A DNA stretch of 64,000 nt, taken from NCBI RefSeq assembly GCF_000213805.1, contig NC_015556.1, forward strand, positions 4,541,001 to 4,605,000, written 5' to 3'. This document shows, one piece after another, positions 40,971-54,029 of the stretch (the stretch's first letter is position 1; the number at the start of each line of letters is the position of its first letter). The notes under the pieces are model-generated. The model made no database searches. It had not been told where the DNA came from and saw only the letters and a program-made list of their open reading frames with translations. The position numbers and the translations under genes are program-made. This stretch comes from Pseudomonas fulva 12-X (GTDB lineage: Bacteria; Pseudomonadota; Gammaproteobacteria; Pseudomonadales; Pseudomonadaceae).

Positions 40971-43634
40971 ATGAAAAGTCATCCCGATACCGCAGGCCGC
41001 GCCATGGCCGAGGTCGTGACGCAATTGCCCGTGCCTTCGCGGCTCGGCATGATGCGTTTCGAGCGGATGAATGAGGCGAACTGGTTGCTGCTGTTCATCG
41101 ACGCGAGCTGCGAAAAGCAGTTCGGCATCCCTCCCAGCGACCTCTGCAACCTGGTAGAAACACCTTACGCCAGCCTGATGGAGCCCGAGGCACGCTACCG
41201 CCTACACGACTCCATTCAGCAGCAGCTCGCCGAGAACTCACATTACCTGGTGCGCTACACCCTGCACACGCCTCAGGGAGCCCTGAAGCTGATGGAGCTG
41301 GGCGAGCCCTTCAAGCAACGCGGACGCGCCCTGCTACGCGGCTACCTGCTGGTAACCAGCGACGAGCCGGCCTCATCCATGCAGCCGTCAGCGGCGCTGG
41401 AGGATCTGCAGCGCAGCCAAGCCGAATTGCTGCAGCACCAGTCCCGCGCTCTAGCTCAGCAGCAACTGATCGTGCGCTTGGCTAGCCAGCGCTATCAGGG
41501 CACCGATCCGTGCCGCGAAGCTGCCGAACTGATCACCCGCAGCGCTTGCGAGATCTACAGCCTTGCTCGGGCCGGCATCTGGCATATCAACGGCGACACC
41601 CTCGAGCCGGTAGCACTCTACGTGCAGGAGCAGGGGCATCACGAGATGCCGACACCGATAGACGGTCGCCGTTATCCCAGTTACCTGCGCGCACTCAAGG
41701 AAGGCCGGGCGCTCGACGCCCACGACGCCGAAAACGACCCGCGCACCTGCGAGCTGTTCGACGACTACCTGCGGCCCAAAGCGGTCACCGCGATGCTCGA
41801 CGCCAGCATTCGGGTCGGCGGCGAGCTGGTGGCCGTGCTCTGCCTGGAACACACTGGCGGCCCCCGCGCCTGGCAGGCGGACGAAGTGGCCTTCGCCGGC
41901 GAACTGGCCGACCAGTACGCCAACGTGCTGAGCAATCAGGAACGGCGCAACGCCACCAGCGCCCTGTATCTGTTCCAGCGCGCCGTCGAGCAGAGCGCCA
42001 GCGCCTTCATCCTGCTCAACCGCGACGGCATGGTGGAGTATGTGAACCCCAGCTTCACGGCCATCACCCAATACAGCGCCGACGAGGTGCAGGGCCGCCA
42101 GCTCGCCGACCTGCCGGCCCTGGAGAACCTCAGCGACCTGCTGTTCAACGCCGACTCGGGCCTCGCCGAGCAGAACAGCTGGCAGGGCGAGTTCAAGAGT
42201 CGGCGCAAGAACCTGGAGCCGTACTGGAGCCAGTTCTCGATCTCCAAGGTGCATGCCGATGACGGCACCCTGACCCACTACATCGGCATCTACGAAGACA
42301 TCACCGAGACCAAGCAGTCCCAGCAGCGCATCGAGCGCCTGGCCTACAGCGACAACCTCACCGGCCTGGGCAACCGCTACGCCTTCATCCGCGCGCTGGA
42401 GCAGCGCTTCAGCAATGGCACCGCGCCGGTCAGCCTGCTGCTGGTGGACATCGACAACTTCAAGCGCATCAACGACACCCTGGGCCACCAGACCGGCGAC
42501 AAGCTGCTGGTCAGCCTAGCCAAGCGCCTGCGTAACAGCTTCAGCGGCGAAGGCACCCTGGCGCGCTTCGCCAGCAACGAATTCGCCATCCTGCTCGATA
42601 ATTGCCAGAGCCAGCGCGGCCAGGAAATCGCCCAGCAGGTGCTGGAAACCCTCGACAAGCCGCTGTTCGTCGACAACCAGTTGATCATCATCAGCGGCTC
42701 GGTGGGCCTGGCCAGTTCGCCCGAGCATGGCGCCGACCCGCAGACTCTGATGAAGCACGCCGGCCTGGCGCTGCACAAGGCCAAGGCCAACGGCAAGCAC
42801 CAGATGCAGGTGTTCACCGATGCCCTGAATGCCGAGGCCAACTACAAGCTGTTCGTCGAGAACAACCTGCGCCGTGCCCTGACCCAGAACGAGCTGGAGG
42901 TGTTCTACCAGCCCAAACTGTGCCTGAAGACCGGCCAGCTGCTGGGCATGGAAGCACTGCTGCGCTGGCAGCACCCGGACAAGGGCATGATCCGCCCGGA
43001 TCAGTTCATCAGCGTGGCCGAGGAGACCGGCCTTATCGTGCCGATCGGCAAATGGGTGGTGCGCCAGGCCTGCCGCATGAGCAAGCAGCTCACCGCCGTC
43101 GGGCTGGGCAACCTGCAGGTGGCCATCAACCTGTCGCCCAAGCAGTTCAGCGACCCGGACCTGGTCGGCTCCATCGCCACCATTCTTCAAGAGGAACAGC
43201 TGGCGCCGGAGCTTCTGGAGCTGGAGCTCACCGAGGGCCTGCTGCTGGAAGCCACCGACAGTACGCGCAGCCAGCTCAATGAGCTCAAGCAGCTGGGCCT
43301 GACCCTGGCCATGGACGACTTCGGCACCGGTTATTCGTCGCTCAGCTACCTGAAGAAATTCCCCATCGACGTGATCAAGATTGATCGCAGCTTCATCAAG
43401 GACATTCCCGAGAACGAGGACGACATGGAGATCACCTCCGCAGTGATCGCCATGGCCCACAACCTCAAGCTCAAGGTCGTCGCCGAGGGCGTCGAGACAC
43501 CGGCGCAACTCACCTTCCTGCGTCGTCAGAACTGCGATATCGGCCAGGGCTATCTATTCGATCGGCCCATTTCCGGCCGCGATCTGGTAGAAAGTCTCAA
43601 GCGCTACTCGCGACGCCCGGCCGCCAGACGGTAA
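40971..43634 (+). CDS. dipA: c-di-GMP phosphodiesterase with GAF, PAS, degenerate GGDEF and EAL domains (DipA-like)
   Basis: An 887-residue cytoplasmic c-di-GMP enzyme. Residues about 165-325 look like a GAF sensor, and 330-450 a PAS domain with [25 protein letters not shown] at about 450-610 contains the degenerate ASNEF in place of GGDEF, so it probably does not make c-di-GMP but may bind GTP. The EAL domain begins at about 630 and has [35 protein letters not shown] and IDRSFIKDI, the metal and catalytic residues of active phosphodiesterases. Position after aceF and before msrA matches PA5017, needed for biofilm dispersion. Start ATG 40971 has a weak ribosome-binding site; the second Met at residue 12 is an alternative. 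Confidence 0.9.
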   Translation: MKSHPDTAGRAMAEVVTQLPVPSRLGMMRFERMNEANWLLLFIDASCEKQFGIPPSDLCNLVETPYASLMEPEARYRLHDSIQQQLAENSHYLVRYTLHTPQGALKLMELGEPFKQRGRALLRGYLLVTSDEPASSMQPSAALEDLQRSQAELLQHQSRALAQQQLIVRLASQRYQGTDPCREAAELITRSACEIYSLARAGIWHINGDTLEPVALYVQEQGHHEMPTPIDGRRYPSYLRALKEGRALDAHDAENDPRTCELFDDYLRPKAVTAMLDASIRVGGELVAVLCLEHTGGPRAWQADEVAFAGELADQYANVLSNQERRNATSALYLFQRAVEQSASAFILLNRDGMVEYVNPSFTAITQYSADEVQGRQLADLPALENLSDLLFNADSGLAEQNSWQGEFKSRRKNLEPYWSQFSISKVHADDGTLTHYIGIYEDITETKQSQQRIERLAYSDNLTGLGNRYAFIRALEQRFSNGTAPVSLLLVDIDNFKRINDTLGHQTGDKLLVSLAKRLRNSFSGEGTLARFASNEFAILLDNCQSQRGQEIAQQVLETLDKPLFVDNQLIIISGSVGLASSPEHGADPQTLMKHAGLALHKAKANGKHQMQVFTDALNAEANYKLFVENNLRRALTQNELEVFYQPKLCLKTGQLLGMEALLRWQHPDKGMIRPDQFISVAEETGLIVPIGKWVVRQACRMSKQLTAVGLGNLQVAINLSPKQFSDPDLVGSIATILQEEQLAPELLELELTEGLLLEATDSTRSQLNELKQLGLTLAMDDFGTGYSSLSYLKKFPIDVIKIDRSFIKDIPENEDDMEITSAVIAMAHNLKLKVVAEGVETPAQLTFLRRQNCDIGQGYLFDRPISGRDLVESLKRYSRRPAARR

Positions 43635-43692
43635 TCAACCTCCGTCAGCCGCCGCGGTCTACCCCAGAACATCGATTTGGAGAACCTCCATC

Positions 43693-44346
43693 ATGGCTCT
43701 ACGCTCGGAAATCCTCACCAAGAAGCTCGAACTGCCCAGCGCCGAGCAGGCCTTGCCGGGCCGCGAAACGCCGATCTCGGTCCCCGAGGCGCACTTCGTC
43801 AACGGCAACCCGCTCAAGGGCCCCTTCCCCGCCGGCCTGCAGACCGCCATCTTCGGCCTCGGCTGCTTCTGGGGCGCCGAGCGGCGCTTCTGGCAGCAAC
43901 CTGGTGTGTGGACCACCGCGGTTGGTTACGCCGGCGGCTATACCCCGAACCCGACCTACGAGGAAACCTGCTCGGGCCTGACCGGCCACGCCGAGGTGGT
44001 GCTGGTGGTGTTCGACCCCAAGCTGACCAGCTACGAAGAGCTGCTCAAGGTGTTCTGGGAAGTGCACAACCCGACCCAGGGCATGCGCCAGGGCAACGAC
44101 ATCGGCAGCCAGTATCGCTCGGCCATCTACTGCCTTGATGACCAGCAGCTCGCTGCCGCCAGGCACAGCCAGGAACAGTTCCAGCAGGAGCTGCGCAAGG
44201 CCGGCCTGGGCGACATCACTACGGAAATCGCTTCCGCACCGACTTTCTACTACGCTGAGGCCTATCACCAGCAGTACCTGGCCAAGAATCCGGAAGGTTA
44301 CTGTGGCCTCGGCGGCACGGGCGTGTGTCTGCCACCACAATCCTGA
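43693..44346 (+). CDS. msrA: Peptide methionine-S-sulfoxide reductase A
   Basis: Repairs oxidised methionine (S-sulfoxide), cytoplasmic. 217 residues with the catalytic Cys58 in [40 protein letters not shown] and [19 protein letters not shown] carry the other conserved sites, including the resolving C-terminal Cys. GGAGAACC precedes the ATG at 43693. It follows dipA as in P. aeruginosa. Confidence 0.97.
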   Translation: MALRSEILTKKLELPSAEQALPGRETPISVPEAHFVNGNPLKGPFPAGLQTAIFGLGCFWGAERRFWQQPGVWTTAVGYAGGYTPNPTYEETCSGLTGHAEVVLVVFDPKLTSYEELLKVFWEVHNPTQGMRQGNDIGSQYRSAIYCLDDQQLAAARHSQEQFQQELRKAGLGDITTEIASAPTFYYAEAYHQQYLAKNPEGYCGLGGTGVCLPPQS

Positions 44347-44362
44347 ACAGGAGCAGACGAGC

Positions 44363-44560
44363 GTGGAATTGAGCAGCATTGCCAGTCAGGTATCGAGCCA
44401 GGCATCGGCGCAGTTCTCTGCGCAGATGTCGATCCTGCTGCTGAAAAAGACGCTCGAACTGCAAAGCGCGAACATCGGCGGCCTGATTCAGGCCGCTGCA
44501 CCGGCCAGCGCCCCCGCCAATCCGCCAAACCTGGACAACAGCATCGACGTGATGGCCTGA
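44363..44560 (+). CDS. Small YjfB-like putative motility protein
   Basis: A 65-residue helical protein with GTG start at 44363 (preceded by GAGCAGACGAGC, weak). ELSSIASQVSSQASAQFSAQ, then MSILLLKKTLELQ, recalls the YjfB family annotated as putative motility proteins. No membrane helix or signal peptide. It sits between msrA and an HD-GYP gene, 16 bases after msrA, so it may be co-transcribed with msrA. Function is not known for the family. Confidence 0.65.
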   Translation: MELSSIASQVSSQASAQFSAQMSILLLKKTLELQSANIGGLIQAAAPASAPANPPNLDNSIDVMA

Positions 44561-44631
44561 CGAACTACTGCCATCCCATCGTCAGCCCGTCTAAACTTGT
44601 GGGCAATTAGCCAGCAATCGATGAGCACGGC

Positions 44632-45885
44632 ATGCCCGCCAACCTCCCCTACATCCTGCCCGAACAGCTCTGTGTCGGCCTCTACGTTCATCTGGACCTG
44701 AGCTGGTGGGAGCACTCGTTCGCGTTCAGCAACTTCAAGATCAAGGACGAAGGCCAGCTCAAACAGCTGCGCGCCCTCAGCCTCAAGCGCCTGCGCTACG
44801 ACCCGGCGCGCAGTGATTGCGACCCGCTGCCGCTGGCCGAAGCGCCGGTCGAGGCACCAGCTGCGCCGCCGCCACCGCCCGATCCTCAGGAGCAGGCACG
44901 TCAGGCGCGGGTCAAGCAGCTCAGCGTGCTGCGCAAGCGCCTCTCGGAGGTCGACCGCGCTTTCGTACAGGCCAGCCAGCGGGTCAAGGCCCTCAACCAG
45001 AGCCTGCGCAACCAGCCGGAAGAATCGGTCAAGCAGGCCGGCGCGCTGGTCAATGAGCTGGTTACCACCATGCTCGGCGAAGACGGCGTCGCCCTGCACA
45101 GCATCAACGGCAAGGCCGCTGAGGATTCCTACCTGCACTCGCTGAACGTCACCGTGCTGTCGATGATGCTTGGCCGCCAGTTGGGCCTGGACGCCGAAGC
45201 CAGCCACATGCTCGGCATGGGCGCTCTGCTGCATGACATCGGCAAGCTGGAGCTGCCCAGCAAGGTGCTGCTCAAGCCGCCACCGCTGACCCGTCCCGAG
45301 CAACAACTGCTGGAAATGCACACGCTGTACGGCAAGCGCATGGGCGAGAAGCTGATGCTCGATGACGATGTGCTGCGCATCATCCATGAGCACCATGAAC
45401 ATTGCGACGGCAGCGGTTATCCACAGCAGCTGCGCGAGGCCTCCATCGGCCGCCTGAGCCGCATCGTGTGCATCGCCAACCACTTCGACAACCTGTGCAA
45501 TCCGCTCGACCCGCGCACGGCCCTGAGCCCTCACGAGGCCCTGGCGCGAATGTTCCTGCCGCAGTTCCGGGTGCGTTTCGACGATGTCGCCCTGAAGGCG
45601 TTCATCCGCTGCATGGGCGTCTACCCGCCAGGCAGCCTGGTGCAGCTCGAGGACGAACGCTACGCGCTGGTGCTGGGTATGCACCCGACGCTGCCGATGA
45701 AGCCGACGCTGATCATCTACGATCCGGCGGTGCCGAAGGAGGAAGCGCTGATCGTCAACCTGGAAGCCGAGCCGAAACTGTCCATTTCCGCCAGCATTCG
45801 CCCCTCGCAACTGCCGCCCGAGGCGCTCGAATACCTCAACCCGCGTCAGCAGCTAACCTACTACGTCGACCCGCGACGTCGTTAG
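44632..45885 (+). CDS. HD-GYP domain protein (c-di-GMP phosphodiesterase) with N-terminal DUF3391-like region
   Basis: A 417-residue cytoplasmic protein. The N-terminal ~75 residues (CVGLYVHLDLSWWEHSFAFS) are of the DUF3391 type found before HD-GYP domains, followed by a Pro-rich linker near 85-100. The HD-GYP domain at about 160-330 has HSLNVTVLSMMLG, LLHDIGKLELP (HD pair), HTLYGKRMGEK, the metal-site HEHHEHCDGSGYPQQL and ANHFDNLCNPLD. The HHxxxxGxGYP element is intact, so hydrolysis of c-di-GMP to GMP or pGpG is likely. It lies near the other c-di-GMP enzyme DipA. Convergent with rlmJ across a REP hairpin. Confidence 0.9.
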   Translation: MPANLPYILPEQLCVGLYVHLDLSWWEHSFAFSNFKIKDEGQLKQLRALSLKRLRYDPARSDCDPLPLAEAPVEAPAAPPPPPDPQEQARQARVKQLSVLRKRLSEVDRAFVQASQRVKALNQSLRNQPEESVKQAGALVNELVTTMLGEDGVALHSINGKAAEDSYLHSLNVTVLSMMLGRQLGLDAEASHMLGMGALLHDIGKLELPSKVLLKPPPLTRPEQQLLEMHTLYGKRMGEKLMLDDDVLRIIHEHHEHCDGSGYPQQLREASIGRLSRIVCIANHFDNLCNPLDPRTALSPHEALARMFLPQFRVRFDDVALKAFIRCMGVYPPGSLVQLEDERYALVLGMHPTLPMKPTLIIYDPAVPKEEALIVNLEAEPKLSISASIRPSQLPPEALEYLNPRQQLTYYVDPRRR

Positions 45886-45987
45886 ACAGGCGTTGGCTCA
45901 AACGTTTGCGGCAGCCTTAGCACCTGTTCATGATCTTTATGAGCGTGAAGCGGCGGCTACAAGGCGGAAGCGGACGCCAATAATCCC

Positions 45988-46042
45988 TTGTGGGAGCGCG
46001 CCACGCGCGCGAAAAATCGCGGGCATGGCCCGCTCCCACAAA
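45988..46042. repeat. REP element between convergent genes
   Basis: TTGTGGGAGCG at the left and CGCTCCCACAA at the right are inverted. The CG-rich middle is GCCACGCGCGCGAAAAATCG followed by CGGGCATGGCC. This is the TGTGGGAGCG family common between Pseudomonas genes. It sits between the HD-GYP gene and convergent rlmJ and may also act as a transcription barrier. The remaining 45886-46119 spacer shows nothing else. Confidence 0.9.
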
Positions 46043-46119
46043 TACTTCGCCGACGTCCGCTCACGCCACTCAGCGGCCAAAATCGGCGAAGCCGGGCTTG
46101 AAGATCGTTAACAGGTTAT

Positions 46120-46965
46120 CTAGGGCTGCTGTTCGGCGATCAGCCAGTCCAGCCGCCAGCTGCCCTGGCTTTGCGCCAGGCGCTCGGCCAGCCACGGCAG
46201 CAGCGCACGCAGTTCCTCTTCCAGACCCCATGGCGGATTGCTGATCAACAAACCCGAACCGTTGAGGCGCCCGGCGTCGTCGGCCGGATGGACGAACAGC
46301 TCGGCGCGCAACAGTTTCGGCGCTGCGCTCTTTTCCATGTCGCGGTAGAAGCGCTTGAGCTGGCGCTCGTCCTTGATCGGGTACCAGACCACCACGATGG
46401 TCTGACGCATGCGCCCGATGGCCTCGTTGAGGGCGGTGACGCAGCGCTCCAGCTCATCGGCCTTTTCGAACGGCGGATCGATCAGCATCACCGCGCGCTT
46501 CTCGCGGGTCGGCAGCAAGGCCCGCGGCAGATGCCAGCCTTCACCCAGGTGCACGGCCACGCGGCGATCGCCAGCCATATTCTCCTTGAGCGCCTGGCCG
46601 TCGTCCGGGTGCTTCTCGTTCAGGTGCAGACGGTCCTGCTCGCGGGTCTGCAGACGAGCCAGCTCCGGCGAGCCCGGGTAATGGCGCAGCACGCCATCGG
46701 GGTTCATGGCGCGAATCACTTCCAGATAATCGAGTAACGGCTCGGGCGCGTCCGTGGCCTCCCACAGCCGGCCGATGCCTTCGCGCCATTCGCCGGTGCG
46801 GCTGGCCTGATCACCCTGCAGATCGTACAGGCCGACGCCGGCGTGGCTATCCAGGTACGCATAGGGCGCATCCTTGCGCGCCAGCAGCGCGAACAGGCGG
46901 CAGAGCACCAGGTGTTTGAGCACGTCGGCGTGGTTGCCGGCATGGAAGGCGTGGCGGTAATTCAT
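46120..46965 (-). CDS. rlmJ: 23S rRNA (adenine(2030)-N6)-methyltransferase
   Basis: S-adenosylmethionine-dependent methyltransferase that modifies A2030 of 23S rRNA. 281 residues. The N-terminus MNYRHAFHAGNHADVLKHLV is diagnostic, and YAYLDSHAGVGLYDL and MLIDPPFEKADE supply the SAM site and the catalytic DPPF motif. Start ATG 46965 agrees with the family. Divergent from the acyl-CoA dehydrogenase by 160 bases. Confidence 0.96.
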   Translation of the reverse strand: MNYRHAFHAGNHADVLKHLVLCRLFALLARKDAPYAYLDSHAGVGLYDLQGDQASRTGEWREGIGRLWEATDAPEPLLDYLEVIRAMNPDGVLRHYPGSPELARLQTREQDRLHLNEKHPDDGQALKENMAGDRRVAVHLGEGWHLPRALLPTREKRAVMLIDPPFEKADELERCVTALNEAIGRMRQTIVVVWYPIKDERQLKRFYRDMEKSAAPKLLRAELFVHPADDAGRLNGSGLLISNPPWGLEEELRALLPWLAERLAQSQGSWRLDWLIAEQQP

Positions 46966-47125
46966 CGTCGGCTCCTGAGCAGGAGGCGAATTGTAGCCGG
47001 CCTAGACGCCTGGCGCAGCGCCCGCCAGGCGCCGTTCGACTTCTCCCCGGGTATCACCGCTTTCGATGATGCTGGCGAGGCCTGATGTGGGCCCTAGACT
47101 GGCCTCATTCCAGCGGAGAACCATC

Positions 47126-48925
<1,800 letters not shown>

Positions 48926-48937
48926 AGGCTCACAATG

Positions 48938-48964
48938 AAAAACGGGCCCAGAGGGCCCGTTTTC
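48938..48964. terminator. Bidirectional terminator between acyl-CoA dehydrogenase and ppk
   Basis: AAAACGGGCCC and GGGCCCGTTTT form a perfect stem with a three-base AGA loop. A and T tracts at both ends let it serve both converging genes. Confidence 0.92.
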
Positions 48965-48976
48965 CTATGCAGCCAA

Positions 48977-51190
48977 TCAGCGCGCGGTAATCACCGGGGC
49001 GCTGAGTTTCTCCAGCAGGCTGGCCTGAGCACTGCGCGAGTTCTGGTTGCCGGTTGGCGACAGCCTTACGTAGCGGCCATCGGGCTGCAGCACCCAGGCG
49101 TGGGTGTTGTCGGTGAGGTACGCCTCCAGCTCCTTCTTGACCCGGGTGATGAGCTTCTTGCCCTCCACCGGGAAGCAGGTCTCCACGCGCTTGTCGAGGT
49201 TGCGCTCCATCCAGTCGGCGCTGGACAGGTAGATCAGTTCGTCACCGCCATTGAGGAAGTAGTAGACGCGGGTATGTTCCAGGAAGCGGCCGATGATCGA
49301 GCGCACCTGGATGTTGTGCGATACGCCGGGAATGCCCGGACGCAGGCAGCACATGCCGCGCACCACCAAGTCGATCTTCACGCCGGTCTGGCTGGCCTTG
49401 TACAGCGCGCGGATGATCTTGGCGTCGGTGAGCGAGTTGAACTTGGCGATGATGTGCGCCGGCTTGCCCTCGGCGGCCGCGGCCGTCTCCTTGGCGATGA
49501 GGTCAAGCAGCGTCTTCTTCAGGGTGAAGGGCGCGTGCAGCAGCTTCTTCATGCGCAGGGTCTTGCCCATGCCGATCAGCTGGCTGAACAGCTTGGAAAC
49601 GTCCTCGCCCAGGGCCACGTCGGCGGTCAGCAGGCTGTAGTCGGTGTACAGCCGCGCGTTGCCGGCGTGATAGTTGCCGGTGCCCAGGTGCGCGTAGCGG
49701 CAGATCTCGCCGTTCTCGCGGCGCAGGATCAGCATCATCTTCGAGTGGGTCTTGAAGCCGACCACGCCGTAGATCACCACCGCACCGGCAGCCTGCAGGC
49801 GGCTGGCCAGGGCGAGGTTGGATTCCTCGTCGAAGCGCGCGCGCAGTTCGATCACCGCGGTGACTTCCTTGCCGTTACGCGCGGCTTCCACCAGCGCATC
49901 GACGATCTCCGAGTTGGCGCCCGAGCGGTACAGGGTCTGCTTGATCGCCAGCACGTGAGGATCCTTGGCCGCCTGACGCAGCAGATCCACCACCGGCGTG
50001 AAGGACTCGAAAGGGTGCAGCAGCAGGATGTCCTGCTTGCTGATCACGTTGAACAGGTTGTCGCTGTTCTGCAAAAGCTTGGGGATCACCGGGGTGAAAG
50101 GCGCGTGCTGCAACTCCGGGTGGCTGTCCAGGCCGGTGATGCTGAACAGGCGGGTCAGGTTGACCGGGCCATTGACCTGGTACAGCTCGCTCTCCGACAG
50201 GCCGAACTGCTTGAGCAGCTGGTCGGTCAGGTGTTTCGGGCAGGTGTCAACCACCTCCAGGCGCACGGCGTCGCCATACCGGCGGCTGAACAGTTCGCCG
50301 CGCAGCGCGCGGGCCAGGTCTTCGACGTCCTCGGTATCCACCGACAGGTCGGCGTTGCGGGTCAGGCGGAACTGGTAGCAGCCCTTGACCTTCATGCCCG
50401 GGAACAGGTCATCGGCGTGGGCGTGGATCATCGACGACAAGAACACGTAGTTCGCGCCTGGGCCACCGACCTCTTCCGGCACCTTGATGATGCGCGGCAA
50501 CAGACGTGGAGCCGGAATCACCGCCAGACCGGAGTCGCGACCGAAGGCGTCGACGCCTTCGAGCTCGACGATGAAGTTCAGGCTCTTGTTGACCAGCAGC
50601 GGGAACGGGTGCGTAGGGTCGAGGCCGATCGGGGTGATGATCGGCGCGATCTCGTCACGGAAATAACGGCGCACCCAGGTCTTGTGCTTGGTCGTCCAGT
50701 AACGGCGGCGAATGAAGTTGATGCCGTGCTTGGCCAGCTCCGGAAACAGCACATCGTTGAGGATGGCGTACTGGCGGCCGACCTGCTCGTGCACCAGTTC
50801 GGAAATGCGCGACAGCGCCTGGTGCGGCTGCAGGCCGTCGGCGCCGGCCTGTTCGCGGGCGAAGTTGATCTGCTTCTTCAAACCGGCAACGCGGATCTCG
50901 AAGAACTCATCGAGGTTGCTGGAGAAGATCAGCAGGAACTTCAGGCGTTCCAGCAACGGGTAGGACTCGTCCAGCGCCTGTTCCAGCACGCGGATGTTGA
51001 ACTGCAGCTGCGACAGCTCGCGGTGGATGTACAGGCTGCTGTCATCCAGGCTCGGCACCACCACGGGCGCTGCCGCGGCTTCGACTACGGGTGTTTCCAC
51101 GACTGTTTCCACCGGTGCTTCCTCGACCACTGGCAGGCTGACTGCCGCTACGTCGAGCTGTTCGTTCTCACTGAGTCCTTCGTTGCTCAT
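48977..51190 (-). CDS. ppk: Polyphosphate kinase 1
   Basis: Makes inorganic polyphosphate from ATP at the inner membrane, a store used in stress and motility. 737 residues: an extra acidic, Val/Ala-rich N-terminus of about 50 residues, then the N domain ([20 protein letters not shown]), and two phospholipase-D-like C domains. The phospho-His lies in [20 protein letters not shown]. Also visible are [20 protein letters not shown] and [20 protein letters not shown]. hemB lies 19 bases upstream on the same strand, so the two may be co-transcribed; in PAO1 they are adjacent as well. Confidence 0.97.
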   Translation of the reverse strand: MSNEGLSENEQLDVAAVSLPVVEEAPVETVVETPVVEAAAAPVVVPSLDDSSLYIHRELSQLQFNIRVLEQALDESYPLLERLKFLLIFSSNLDEFFEIRVAGLKKQINFAREQAGADGLQPHQALSRISELVHEQVGRQYAILNDVLFPELAKHGINFIRRRYWTTKHKTWVRRYFRDEIAPIITPIGLDPTHPFPLLVNKSLNFIVELEGVDAFGRDSGLAVIPAPRLLPRIIKVPEEVGGPGANYVFLSSMIHAHADDLFPGMKVKGCYQFRLTRNADLSVDTEDVEDLARALRGELFSRRYGDAVRLEVVDTCPKHLTDQLLKQFGLSESELYQVNGPVNLTRLFSITGLDSHPELQHAPFTPVIPKLLQNSDNLFNVISKQDILLLHPFESFTPVVDLLRQAAKDPHVLAIKQTLYRSGANSEIVDALVEAARNGKEVTAVIELRARFDEESNLALASRLQAAGAVVIYGVVGFKTHSKMMLILRRENGEICRYAHLGTGNYHAGNARLYTDYSLLTADVALGEDVSKLFSQLIGMGKTLRMKKLLHAPFTLKKTLLDLIAKETAAAAEGKPAHIIAKFNSLTDAKIIRALYKASQTGVKIDLVVRGMCCLRPGIPGVSHNIQVRSIIGRFLEHTRVYYFLNGGDELIYLSSADWMERNLDKRVETCFPVEGKKLITRVKKELEAYLTDNTHAWVLQPDGRYVRLSPTGNQNSRSAQASLLEKLSAPVITAR

Positions 51191-51208
51191 TGAATCACCC
51201 TGGAGGGG

Positions 51209-52276
<1,068 letters not shown>

Positions 52277-52474
52277 TTATGACCAATTGATGACGAGCAC
52301 AACGAATACTGCGACGGTGCGTCGCAGCCAGTAAGGCACATCCCGGCGCGTAAAAGCTCGCAAAATCCGCCGCTGGCGCCGACGCTCTGGATATTTCACG
52401 GGTTTTCGACAAATGCTGTTTTAGAGTGTCGAACGGCGTAGCCTTGCCACCCCATTTGCAACGGTCATCTCTAC

Positions 52475-53026
52475 ATGCTGGAAAATCTGCTGCAGCACTT
52501 CGGTTACCCGGCCCTGGCGCTGGGCACCTTTCTCGAAGGCGAAATGTCGCTGCTGCTGGCAGCCTACCTGGCGCTGCGCGGTATCCTGCAGATCGAACTG
52601 GTGATGTTGTTCGCCTTCATCGGCACCTACGCCAGCGACCAGCTATGGTTCCACCTCGGTCGCCGCCATGGCCGGCGCATTCTCGAGCGCAAGCCCAAGT
52701 GGCAGGCGCTGAGCGACAAGGCGCTGGTGTACCTGCGCCGCCACCCGGACCTGTGGGTGCTGGGCTTTCGCTTCTTCTATGGCATGCGCACGGTCATGCC
52801 GCTGGCCATCGGCATTTCCGGTTACCCGCGACGCCGCTACGTGATTCTCGACGCCATCGGTGCAGCCATCTGGGCCATCGCGCTCGGCACCCTGGCCTAC
52901 AAGCTCGGCCGCGCCCTGGAAGGTCTGCTCGGCGAACTGCACGAGATCCAGGCCTACCTGTTCGGCGCCCTGCTGGTGATCGGACTGGGCGTCTGGCTGT
53001 ACCGGCGCAGACAGCGCGAGAACTAA
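52475..53026 (+). CDS. DedA-family (SNARE-associated/VTT domain) membrane protein
   Basis: A 183-residue inner-membrane protein with about five hydrophobic segments. It has the DedA features FGYPALALGTFLEGEMSLLL, SDQLWFHLGRRHGRRIL and FRFFYGMRTVMPLAIGISG, the last holding the conserved Arg-x3-P type motif. The family is linked to lipid homeostasis and envelope integrity (undecaprenyl-phosphate or phospholipid flipping has been proposed for relatives). Start ATG 52475. The end is a short basic tail (YRRRQREN). Standing alone between hemB and elbB. Confidence 0.85.
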   Translation: MLENLLQHFGYPALALGTFLEGEMSLLLAAYLALRGILQIELVMLFAFIGTYASDQLWFHLGRRHGRRILERKPKWQALSDKALVYLRRHPDLWVLGFRFFYGMRTVMPLAIGISGYPRRRYVILDAIGAAIWAIALGTLAYKLGRALEGLLGELHEIQAYLFGALLVIGLGVWLYRRRQREN

Positions 53027-53168
53027 TCAGCGTTGGCTTGACGAACGCGGCGCAGACGTTCAAAAGGCTGTAACAATCCCACGACTGGCCAGTCATACTT
53101 TCAGGCAGGTTTTTCTCAAGCGAGCGCCGCATTCGACGCAGCGCTGGCCCTTCATCAGGAGTTGGTCG

Positions 53169-53828
53169 ATGAACAAGAAAGTTGCAGTGATCCTTTCCGG
53201 TTGCGGCGTCTACGACGGCGCGGAGATCCACGAAAGCGTCATCACCCTGCTGCGCCTCGATCAGCGTGGTGCCCAGGTGCAGTGCTTCGCGCCCGATATC
53301 GATCAGGCCCACGTCATCAACCACCTCAAGGGCGAGGAAATGCAGCCGGCCCGCAACGTACTGGTGGAATCGGCGCGCATCGCCCGCGGCAACGTCAAGG
53401 GCGTACACGAACTGCGTGCCGACGACTTCGATGCGCTGATCATCCCGGGCGGCTTCGGCGCCGCCAAGAACCTCAGCGACTTCGCCAGCAAAGGCGCCGA
53501 CTGCAGCGTGCAGCCCGATGTACTGGCCGCTGCGCAATCCTTCGTCAACGCCGCCAAACCCATCGGCCTGATGTGCATCGCCCCGGCCATGGCCGCGCGC
53601 ATCTTCGGCGCCGGCGTGACCTGCACCATCGGCAACGACGCCGACACCGCCGCCGCCCTCGGCAAGATGGGCGCCGAGCATGTCGACTGCCACGTCGAGG
53701 ACATCGTCGAAGACACCGAGCGCAAGCTGGTCACCACCCCGGCCTACATGCTCGCCAACTCCATCGCCGAAGCGGCATCGGGCATCAACAAGCTGGTGGA
53801 CCGGGTGCTGGAGCTGACCCACGAGTGA
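53169..53828 (+). CDS. elbB: ElbB, DJ-1/PfpI-like isoprenoid biosynthesis-associated protein
   Basis: A 219-residue class I glutamine-amidotransferase-like (DJ-1) protein. It has VAVILSGCGVYDGAEIHESV, ALIIPGGFGAAKNLSDFA and PIGLMCIAPAMAARIFG, the last holding the nucleophilic Cys. E. coli ElbB was first linked to isoprenoid synthesis and is reported to have glyoxalase activity. AGGAG about 9 bases before the ATG at 53169. Cytoplasmic. Followed by a repeat-filled spacer and the convergent yaiI. Confidence 0.94.
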   Translation: MNKKVAVILSGCGVYDGAEIHESVITLLRLDQRGAQVQCFAPDIDQAHVINHLKGEEMQPARNVLVESARIARGNVKGVHELRADDFDALIIPGGFGAAKNLSDFASKGADCSVQPDVLAAAQSFVNAAKPIGLMCIAPAMAARIFGAGVTCTIGNDADTAAALGKMGAEHVDCHVEDIVEDTERKLVTTPAYMLANSIAEAASGINKLVDRVLELTHE

Positions 53829-53863
53829 CGGACACCGGCTAACGATCTGCCAAAGCGCTTGGC

Positions 53864-53967
53864 GTAGCCTGGGTCGAGCGCAGCGACACCCGGGATCTGC
53901 CCTGGGTATCGCTTCGCTCAACCCAGGCTACAAAACCGATCAGTCGTAGGATGGGCGAAAGCCCATC
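53864..53967. repeat. Large inverted intergenic repeat plus REP-like hairpin
   Basis: At 53864-53931 two arms of about 31 bases face each other: GTAGCCTGGGTCGAGCGCAG, then CGACACCCGGG, against the complement ending CAACCCAGGCTAC, with few mismatches. At 53950-53967 GATGGGC-GAAA-GCCCATC forms a perfect 7-bp stem with a GNRA loop. Such GTAGCCTGGGT and GTAGGATGGG repeats are common between Pseudomonas genes. They separate convergent elbB and yaiI and may serve as a transcription barrier. Confidence 0.85.
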
Positions 53968-53994
53968 ACGGATCACACTGCTAATAGGCTAATT

Positions 53995-54029
53995 CACCCG
54001 GGTATCGCTACGCTCACCCAAGCTACGCC
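53995..54029. repeat. Further copy of the GTAGCCTGGGT repeat arm
   Basis: CACCCGGGTATCGCTACGCT followed by CACCCAAGCTACGC is a single arm of the repeat at 53864, in the opposite sense to its left arm. It ends at the stop codon of yaiI. Confidence 0.8.

Noticed and set aside
48935..51193. 752-codon plus-strand frame opposite ppk
   Set aside because: Shadow of a well-supported gene, with the His/Gln/Val/Leu-rich composition typical of antisense frames in GC-rich DNA.
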